Notes under the pieces: generated by a model
The model's input: only the letters and a program-made list of their open reading frames with translations
Databases searched by the model: none
What the model was told of the DNA's origin: nothing
Assembly: GCA_016839875.1 (NCBI GenBank)
Contig: JAEOTK010000170.1
Span: 1-11,861 of the forward strand
Origin: Candidatus Heimdallarchaeota archaeon
GTDB lineage: Archaea; Asgardarchaeota; Heimdallarchaeia; Heimdallarchaeales; Heimdallarchaeaceae
Direction of reading: 5' to 3'
DNA length: 11,861 bases
Position numbers and translations under genes: made by a program
Part shown: piece after piece, positions 7,775 to 11,861 of the stretch
How the letters are laid out: each line of letters begins with the position of its first letter
How positions within the stretch are numbered: the stretch's first letter is position 1

Positions 7775-7788
7775 ATATTTAAAATATA
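7775..7788 (-). promoter_or_regulatory. TATA-like box of the phosphotransferase gene
   Basis: On the minus strand the sequence reads TATATTTTAAATAT, a near-palindromic AT-rich box. It predicts a transcription start near 7755 and a leader of about 40 bases before the TTG start. A GGGA at 7720-7717 is the only, weak, ribosome-binding candidate. Confidence 0.35.
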
Positions 7789-7814
7789 AAAAATAAGATG
7801 CGATTTGATATTGG

Positions 7815-7823
7815 AAAAAAAAA
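7815..7823 (-). terminator. Poly-T terminator of the caspase-like gene
   Basis: On the minus strand a run of nine T begins one base after the TAA (7827-7825) of the caspase-like gene. This is a strong hairpin-less archaeal terminator and separates that gene from the phosphotransferase gene downstream. Confidence 0.65.
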
Positions 7824-7824
7824 T

Positions 7825-8706
7825 TTAGACCAGCAGAAATGTACTATCTAAATTACCATCATATTCTTCAGGAGTCATTACACCAGTATGATATGGGAAA
7901 TTTGCTGTAGCATATGCAAAAGCTTCTTCCATTGTGGTTCTAGGTTTTGAGTCAAAGTAATCGATTAAAGTAAATTCTAAGAAATAATAGGTCCATAATC
8001 CATTATTGAATTGTGGTGCATCCCAGCCTAAACCTTTTGCAGTACAGGCTGCAGCAAAATAAATATATTCACTATTTATTAAACCTAGTAAATCTGGTCC
8101 AAATCCTCCTGCAAAACAATGATCTATGAAAATAAAAATTTGTTCAGCAATAGCTAGTTCGAATATTGATGCTAGTTCATAATCCCAGAATCTTCCGTCC
8201 TCACCATCTTCACCAGCTCCATAATCCCAAGCGCAGATAAGACTGTCTCCAATTCTATCTTTAGATCCGTGACCTGATGTAACAAAAGAAATCACATCAT
8301 TTTTACCAGCATTTGATACAACATAGTTCAGTGACTGTTTTATGTTGTACTCTGAAGCGATGTAATCTAATTGATGGTATTCATTTGAATGATCACCTAG
8401 AACTATAATATTTTCGTACCCCAGTCCAACAAAGTAGTTATACCAATCATTAGCATCGTCGTCACAGAAGTTTAAATCGCTTATAAGCTTATAATCGCTT
8501 ATTCCCACAATAATAGCCCAGTGTTCAGATTTACCATAGGAGGGATTCATATATTCAGGAGCTACATCAATAGATGCAACATCGGATGTTTCAGGTTCGA
8601 GAGTAATTCCTCTTTTTGTCATTGCTTTACTTAAAGGAAAAAACATTCCAATAAACAAACTAGAAATTAGAAGGAGAGAAATAAGGTATGATTTTGAATG
8701 TTTCAT
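7825..8706 (-). CDS. Exported caspase-like cysteine protease (peptidase C14 / metacaspase-like)
   Basis: The 293-residue protein starts with a signal peptide (basic MKHSK, then hydrophobic residues to ~28). The caspase-hemoglobinase fold follows: WAIIVGISDY (63-72), LNFCDDDANDWYNYF (78-92), then the dyad H146 in VTSGHGS and C197 in FIDHCFAGG. The DHC-F-A-G-G strand end matches the D-x-C-x-S/A-G-G box of C14/metacaspase enzymes. ACTAKGLGWDA (about 220-230) and the NNGLWTYYFLEF helix are also typical. Length fits a bare p20-p10-like catalytic domain without death or CARD modules. The signal peptide suggests it works outside or on the membrane, perhaps processing surface proteins, rather than in intracellular death signalling. 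It has the best Shine-Dalgarno in the window (GGTGA, 4 bases before ATG). Cleavage specificity is unknown; C11/C13 relatives share the fold. Confidence 0.85.
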   Translation of the reverse strand: MKHSKSYLISLLLISSLFIGMFFPLSKAMTKRGITLEPETSDVASIDVAPEYMNPSYGKSEHWAIIVGISDYKLISDLNFCDDDANDWYNYFVGLGYENIIVLGDHSNEYHQLDYIASEYNIKQSLNYVVSNAGKNDVISFVTSGHGSKDRIGDSLICAWDYGAGEDGEDGRFWDYELASIFELAIAEQIFIFIDHCFAGGFGPDLLGLINSEYIYFAAACTAKGLGWDAPQFNNGLWTYYFLEFTLIDYFDSKPRTTMEEAFAYATANFPYHTGVMTPEEYDGNLDSTFLLV

Positions 8707-8710
8707 ATTT

Positions 8711-8715
8711 TCACC
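8711..8715 (-). promoter_or_regulatory. Shine-Dalgarno GGTGA of the caspase-like gene
   Basis: On the minus strand GGTGA (8715 to 8711) lies four bases before the ATG at 8706 and matches the core complementary to the archaeal 16S rRNA 3' end. It confirms this start. It is the only convincing ribosome-binding site in the window, where most other genes look leaderless. Confidence 0.55.
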
Positions 8716-8763
8716 ATTTTGTTTATTGGAAAATAATCAAATTGATAGAATATCATTATTATG

Positions 8764-8779
8764 CTTTAAAATTCTAAAG
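8764..8779 (-). promoter_or_regulatory. TATA-like box within a small inverted repeat, upstream of the caspase-like gene
   Basis: The minus strand has TTTTAAAG, about 60 bases before the ATG, predicting a start near 8742 and a leader of about 36 bases that carries the GGTGA site. The box lies in a CTTTA-N6-TAAAG inverted repeat (8764-8768 and 8775-8779). The rest of the 192-base gap (8707-8898) holds no gene that I can see. Confidence 0.3.
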
Positions 8780-8898
8780 TAGTAAAATTGCAAAAATCCA
8801 AAACAGTGTTTGCGAAACTATTATCAATCTTTATTCCAACTGAAGATTTCACAAACCATTTCAACTTTCACGCATAAAATAAATTTAAGAGAGATTCT

Positions 8899-9531
8899 CT
8901 ATTCAGGAGTTCTCATCATTCCCCAATGATGTAAATCACATTCAGGAACTATGCCTTCCTTTGCTATTTCAAATCCAAGTTTTTCGTATATGGGAATATT
9001 CTCCGGATTTTGCGTTTCTAGAAAGCAGATTGTTTCTTCATCATCAAATCTTTGCATCATTGGTCTTAGCAACTTGCTACCAAAACCTTTTCCTTGATAT
9101 TCGGGTTTTACACCAATTGGTGATAACTCCATATAAGGAGGCTGAATAACTGAATTTCGGATTTCAGCTGCATAATCACTAATTATGGTTAGTTTCTTCA
9201 TTTTCTCTACTCCCATCTTGAAAATAAATCTAAAACCTCCTGTTGGCAATCCTCTTCTATAAGTAACTTCAGCTTTGTCTCCAGGTAACCAAATAGCAAT
9301 CCCTTCAAAGTTATTGGATGTTTTGTGAACCTCTCCAAATTCATATCCATATCTTAATCTGAAAAGGAAATATTCCTGAAGATATTGATACCTACTGCTT
9401 TTTTCTTCAAAGAGCCAACAACACAGCTGGTCTTCCATAAAAGAGGATGCTAGTGTCTCAACAGCGTACTTGATTTCGTTTTTTTCAAGCCAAGATTCTT
9501 TGTGAGTAACATCAACCATCTTTGATAACAC
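8899..9531 (-). CDS. GNAT-family N-acetyltransferase (puromycin-acetyltransferase-like subgroup)
   Basis: The protein has 210 residues if the GTG at 9531 is used, or 206 from the ATG at 9519. The C-terminal half carries the GNAT core: MELSPIGVKPEYQGKGFGSKLL (134-155), with the acetyl-CoA pyrophosphate loop Q146-G-K-G-F-G151; then CFLETQNPENIPIYEKLGFEI (169-189), where Y182 sits at the usual general-acid position. The N-terminal half has the SSFMEDQLCCWLF pattern and a long FEGIAIWLPGD strand. This layout is shared with puromycin N-acetyltransferase and a broad set of uncharacterised GNATs. It should transfer acetyl from acetyl-CoA to a small-molecule amine in the cytosol. The subgroup resemblance does not prove drug resistance. 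It is divergent from the MBL gene across a 167-base gap. Confidence 0.85.
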   Translation of the reverse strand: MLSKMVDVTHKESWLEKNEIKYAVETLASSFMEDQLCCWLFEEKSSRYQYLQEYFLFRLRYGYEFGEVHKTSNNFEGIAIWLPGDKAEVTYRRGLPTGGFRFIFKMGVEKMKKLTIISDYAAEIRNSVIQPPYMELSPIGVKPEYQGKGFGSKLLRPMMQRFDDEETICFLETQNPENIPIYEKLGFEIAKEGIVPECDLHHWGMMRTPE

Positions 9532-9542
9532 TTCTATTATTG

Positions 9543-9562
9543 ATAATAAGTGTTTTTTAATC
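9543..9562 (-). promoter_or_regulatory. Two candidate TATA boxes of the acetyltransferase gene
   Basis: On the minus strand ATTAAAAAAC (centre ~9557) lies about 26 bases before the GTG at 9531. CTTATTATCA (centre ~9548) lies about 28 bases before the ATG at 9519. Each would give a leaderless mRNA at one of the two starts, so the true N-terminus is undecided. Confidence 0.35.
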
Positions 9563-9570
9563 TCTTCTTT

Positions 9571-9612
9571 GTTTTTCTATTTTACAGCAAAAGATTCTTC
9601 CTTCTAGAATGG
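9571..9612 (+). repeat. Imperfect direct repeat, copy 1 (upstream of the MBL gene)
   Basis: The copy begins GTTTTTC, contains the core ATTTTACAGCAAAAG (9579-9593), then a TTC-rich stretch, and ends in ATGG. The partner at 10593-10633 has the same order of parts, with the core matching at 14 of 15 positions. The two copies bracket the MBL gene. Confidence 0.45.
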
Positions 9613-9674
9613 AAAAATAATAAGTTTCTGACTTGTTAAGATCATGTTAGCAGTTCAAAATGTTAACAGAAGGG

Positions 9675-9680
9675 TTATAA
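9675..9680 (+). promoter_or_regulatory. TATA-like box of the MBL-fold gene
   Basis: TTATAA within GGTTATAAGT is centred about 22 bases before the ATG at 9699, which predicts a leaderless mRNA starting at or beside this ATG. An alternative in-frame ATG lies at 9708. Confidence 0.5.
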
Positions 9681-9698
9681 GTATCGCAAGTTTGTGTA

Positions 9699-10562
9699 AT
9701 GATACAAATGAGTAATTTTGAGAAACTTACTGAACATACCTCCGTTGATCAAACAACCCAAATGACCACAAGATCTTGTACTCTTGGAGCAATTTCTTTA
9801 GATAAATATTCAATCGCAATTGATACTGGAAATCCGGTTAATGTTGGAATTGAGAGGAGGAGGGATTTAGAAGAGCATCTCAAGCTTTCTGTTGGTTATC
9901 TTTTCCTAACACACGCTCATAGCGACCATAGAGGAGGAATGGGTGCTTTCAAAGACACGGTTCTGTTAATTAGTCAGAAATGTAAAGAGAACATGCCTAA
10001 AAATACTAGGTGGAGTGGTTGGAAGGTTGAAATATTTGAAGACAAATTTATAATTGAAGAAGAAGCATTAACTGTAGAATTTCATCATGTAGCAGGTCAC
10101 AGTATTGGTTCAAGTGTAGCATATGTTCCAAGTGAAGGAATTCTCTTTGCTGGAGATCTCTTCTTCGAGGAGAGTATAAATCTCGGTCTACCATTTCTAG
10201 GAATATATCAATTCAGTCCAAGAAAGACAGGAAATCCCGAGGAATGTCTGACAGCGTTTAGGAAATTCAAAACGATGAAACTTGATTATATAGTGCCAGG
10301 TCATGGAAACGTAATTGATAATCCTCAAGAATATCTTGATGATCAAATTGAATTCTACAATACTCTCAAATCTTTCATAATCTCTGAAATAAAAGAAGGA
10401 AAAACTATGGAAGAAATCGAACTACCAAGAGTAGGTCAAATTGAGAGAGCTTATCAGATCATTGAAACTAAATCTCAAAAATACAAGGCTAAGAAGTTCA
10501 TGGATACAATGCAAAACTGGTTGATAAAAGCTTTCTATAATCACTATAAACAGAATGAATGA
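9699..10562 (+). CDS. Metallo-beta-lactamase-fold hydrolase (glyoxalase II/LACTB2-like)
   Basis: The 287-residue protein carries every metal ligand of a two-zinc MBL hydrolase. These are H72-x-H74-x-D76-H77 in LTHAHSDH, H134 in VAGHSIGSS, D153 in LFAGDLFFEE, and H202 in VPGHGNVI. The AGHSxGSS and VPGHG boxes are those of glyoxalase II and LACTB2-like hydrolases rather than true beta-lactamases. Those relatives cleave thioesters or phosphodiesters. Residues ~208-287 form a charged helical tail (FIISEIKEGKTMEEIELPRVGQIERAYQII) similar in position to the C-terminal helical domain of LACTB2-like proteins. There is no signal peptide, so it should be cytosolic. It is divergent from the acetyltransferase gene and probably a single-gene transcript. 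Reaction and substrate are open. Confidence 0.88.
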   Translation: MIQMSNFEKLTEHTSVDQTTQMTTRSCTLGAISLDKYSIAIDTGNPVNVGIERRRDLEEHLKLSVGYLFLTHAHSDHRGGMGAFKDTVLLISQKCKENMPKNTRWSGWKVEIFEDKFIIEEEALTVEFHHVAGHSIGSSVAYVPSEGILFAGDLFFEESINLGLPFLGIYQFSPRKTGNPEECLTAFRKFKTMKLDYIVPGHGNVIDNPQEYLDDQIEFYNTLKSFIISEIKEGKTMEEIELPRVGQIERAYQIIETKSQKYKAKKFMDTMQNWLIKAFYNHYKQNE

Positions 10563-10592
10563 GCAATTTACTTTGAAAGATTGACAGAATAA

Positions 10593-10633
10593 GTTTTTCA
10601 TTTTACTGCAAAAGTCTTCTTCTTCCGAGATGG
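10593..10633 (+). repeat. Imperfect direct repeat, copy 2 (downstream of the MBL gene)
   Basis: It begins 31 bases after the MBL stop. Layout is GTTTTTC, the core ATTTTACTGCAAAAG (10600-10614), a TTC-rich stretch, then ATGG, in the same order as copy 1 at 9571-9612. The T-rich start could act as the MBL terminator. Confidence 0.45.
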
Positions 10634-10734
10634 TCGTTCATCCAAGAAGCTACCTTATCAGAAGATAGACATTGTTTATTAATTTTCAAGTTGTGAGACT
10701 ACTAAACAAAATCTGATTTACATACTCTTTATCT

Positions 10735-10761
10735 TCTAGAGAAGGAACTATAATCTCTAGA
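10735..10761. repeat. Inverted repeat TCTAGAGA-N11-TCTCTAGA
   Basis: Arms 10735-10742 and 10754-10761 are perfect complements of 8 bases with an 11-base spacer. Arm-centre spacing is 19 bases, about two helical turns, which would suit a dimeric DNA-binding protein. It lies about 110 bases upstream of the CPBP TATA-like box. Confidence 0.45.
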
Positions 10762-10811
10762 TTATGTTTCACAAAAGATTCTTAGTAAAAACTAGATTGC
10801 ATGGCAAAGAT

Positions 10812-10830
10812 AGTAAATTGCAAATTTACT
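10812..10830. promoter_or_regulatory. 19-base palindrome AGTAAATT-GCA-AATTTACT, candidate operator of the CPBP gene
   Basis: Arms of eight bases are perfect around a 3-base centre. The centre lies about 57 bases before the CPBP TATA-like box, a position suited to an activator or other regulator. The TGCAAATT half also occurs in the hairpin at 2273-2280, but the composition is AT-rich enough that chance cannot be excluded. Confidence 0.4.
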
Positions 10831-10870
10831 TTATTAATTTGCTTTGATTTTCTACTAAAATTAGAGACGA

Positions 10871-10884
10871 AAAATTTATTTTAT
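10871..10884 (+). promoter_or_regulatory. TATA-like box of the CPBP protease gene
   Basis: AAAATTTATTTTAT is centred about 27 bases before the ATG at 10905, predicting a leaderless mRNA. This spacing is the main reason to prefer the ATG at 10905 over upstream in-frame codons or the ATG at 10932. Confidence 0.5.
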
Positions 10885-10904
10885 GGAATTACTCTAATGA
10901 GTCC

Positions 10905-11861
10905 ATGGAATATGAAGAACAAACTGATTCAATGAATGCTAACTCAAATAACAATGAAGAAAATTCTCTTGATAATCAAGAATTCCGGTTCTCAAAAAAT
11001 AGGATGATTCCAGCATTTTTTCTAGCTATCTTTTTCCCCACAACTGGAGCAATAGTTTTACTAATTATAGGAATGATAACAGATATGGAAATTTCAAGAA
11101 TATTTATTCCACTTATTACTTTTCCGTTTTGCTTACTTGCTATTATCATTATCTATCCTAAAAAACTTAAAGCTCCATTTGGTAAAATTGATGCAAGTAA
11201 ATTCGCTAGGAACATTGGATTGTATATTCCATCTAATATAGGTGCACATATTCTATTGGGAATTCTATTAGCTCTCTGCTCATTGTCTGGAATGTTGATT
11301 GGATCCATTATAACGGGTAGATATGAGTTTGATATAAATCAATTAGAACTAACACAAGTGATTTTCGCAACAGCTCCTGGTGTCTGGGAGGAAGTTTTCT
11401 ACCGAGGTATCATGATGTTTGTCCTAATGAGATGGCTAAAAGATTTAAGGAAAGCAATAGTTATACAATCTGTCGTTTTTGGTCTGTCTCATATTTCTGC
11501 TTTTGATTTATGGTCTTTGGTGGATATTTTTTCCATTATACTCATGGGACTAGTTTTTTCCTATGTTGCCTATAAATCAAATTCTCTTATTCCCTCAATT
11601 ATCTTTCATTATTTACATGATGCTTTCCTATTTTTGGTACAAAACCCTGGTGGGAACTATTCAGGAATTGCAGAGCATTCGGCATTCTATCTAAGCCTGT
11701 GGGGAATGTTAGGTGTAGGTTGTCTAATTACAATGTTTATTACAAAAAAGACTAATTTATTCGAACAAGAGTCATTGTATGATTTTTCAAAAATTGGAAT
11801 ACAAAAAATTGATCGACAAAAGCAAACTACTAAAATGCATGAAACCTTATTAGAAGATAAT
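10905..11861 (+). CDS. CPBP-family intramembrane metalloprotease (CAAX/Abi), 3' end outside the window
   Basis: The frame runs 319 codons without a stop to the last base. The membrane glutamic protease motifs are complete: E162-E163-x-x-x-R167 in WEEVFYRG, H196 in VFGLSH, and H235 with nearby H238-D239 in FHYLHDA. About seven or eight hydrophobic segments lie between residues ~35 and ~280. Before them is a polar N-terminal stretch of ~32 residues rich in Asn, Glu and Gln; after them is a charged tail that continues past the edge. The family includes eukaryotic Rce1 CAAX proteases and bacterial bacteriocin-immunity or Abi proteins, which cleave substrates within the membrane. There is no prenyltransferase or bacteriocin gene nearby, so the substrate is open. 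Most of the core domain is already visible, so little beyond the tail is likely missing. Confidence 0.87.
   Translation, partial: MEYEEQTDSMNANSNNNEENSLDNQEFRFSKNRMIPAFFLAIFFPTTGAIVLLIIGMITDMEISRIFIPLITFPFCLLAIIIIYPKKLKAPFGKIDASKFARNIGLYIPSNIGAHILLGILLALCSLSGMLIGSIITGRYEFDINQLELTQVIFATAPGVWEEVFYRGIMMFVLMRWLKDLRKAIVIQSVVFGLSHISAFDLWSLVDIFSIILMGLVFSYVAYKSNSLIPSIIFHYLHDAFLFLVQNPGGNYSGIAEHSAFYLSLWGMLGVGCLITMFITKKTNLFEQESLYDFSKIGIQKIDRQKQTTKMHETLLEDN

Larger units (their letters stand above)
10563..10904. other. Intergenic region with two inverted repeats, no gene seen
   Basis: This 342-base gap lies between the MBL stop and the CPBP start. It holds the second copy of the direct repeat (10593-10633), two perfect 8-base inverted repeats (10735-10761 and 10812-10830), an exact second copy of the 12-mer CAAAAGATTCTT (10772-10783; first at 9588-9599), and the TATA-like box of the next gene. 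I saw no convincing open frame or tRNA. A small RNA is possible but not supported. Confidence 0.5.

Noticed and set aside
8807..8819. Small palindrome GTTT-GCG-AAAC in the gap before the caspase-like gene
   Set aside because: Four-base arms in AT-rich DNA are expected by chance; nothing else ties it to a promoter.
8961..9149. Plus-strand open frame of 62 codons opposite the acetyltransferase gene
   Set aside because: It is antisense to the acetyl-CoA-binding motif of a clear GNAT gene and has no independent support.
6683..10562. A defence island or death-effector system built on the caspase-like and MBL proteins
   Set aside because: The caspase-like protein carries a signal peptide, has its own promoter, Shine-Dalgarno and terminator, and no sensor, NTPase, gasdermin-like or nucleotide-cyclase gene is present.
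9699..10562. True beta-lactamase activity for the MBL protein
   Set aside because: It has no signal peptide, and its AGHSxGSS and VPGHG boxes match glyoxalase II/LACTB2-type hydrolases rather than antibiotic-hydrolysing enzymes.

Overview
The window is AT-rich (roughly one third G+C) and looks archaeal. Most genes stand alone and have a TATA-like box about 25 bases before the start codon, so most mRNAs should be leaderless. Arg is mostly AGA/AGG and Ile is often ATA. Poly-T tracts follow some stops. The first gene ends in a membrane anchor plus Lys/Arg tail behind a calcium-binding stalk, a common surface-protein plan in archaea. The mix of a NosD-like beta-helix surface protein, an exported caspase-like protease and scattered small-molecule enzymes suggests an Asgard (Heimdall/Loki-like) genome. 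No rRNA or other marker gene is present, so this placement is inference.

Layout: (1) 2-1201 (+), the C-terminal part of a beta-helix surface protein whose start lies outside the window. (2) 1277-2236 (+), an aldo/keto reductase. (3) 2343-3815 (+), a 12-TM MFS exporter with a nested inverted repeat at its predicted transcription start. (4) 3874-4554 (+), a nucleotidyltransferase of the Pol-beta fold. (5) 4614-6668 (+), a cytoplasmic family 3 beta-glycosidase. (6) 6683-7711 (-), an APH/choline-kinase-like phosphotransferase, convergent with the glycosidase. (7) 7825-8706 (-), a secreted caspase-like (C14) protease. (8) 8899-9531 (-), a GNAT acetyltransferase. (9) 9699-10562 (+), a metallo-beta-lactamase-fold hydrolase. 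(10) 10905-11861 (+), a CPBP (CAAX/Abi) membrane protease that runs off the right edge.

The genes do not form an obvious operon or a recognisable defence or biosynthetic system; almost every one has its own promoter-like signal. A loose theme is chemistry on small molecules: nucleotidyl, phosphoryl and acetyl transfer, an MFS exporter, a reductase and a hydrolase. These are the fold families to which drug-modifying enzymes belong, but no substrate can be read from the sequence. A second theme is the cell envelope: an anchored surface protein, an exported caspase-like protease and an intramembrane protease. No tRNA, rRNA, CRISPR array, insertion sequence or attachment site was seen. The non-coding signals most worth attention are the inverted repeats before the MFS gene, two further inverted repeats before the CPBP gene, and a 41-42 base imperfect direct repeat on either side of the MBL gene.
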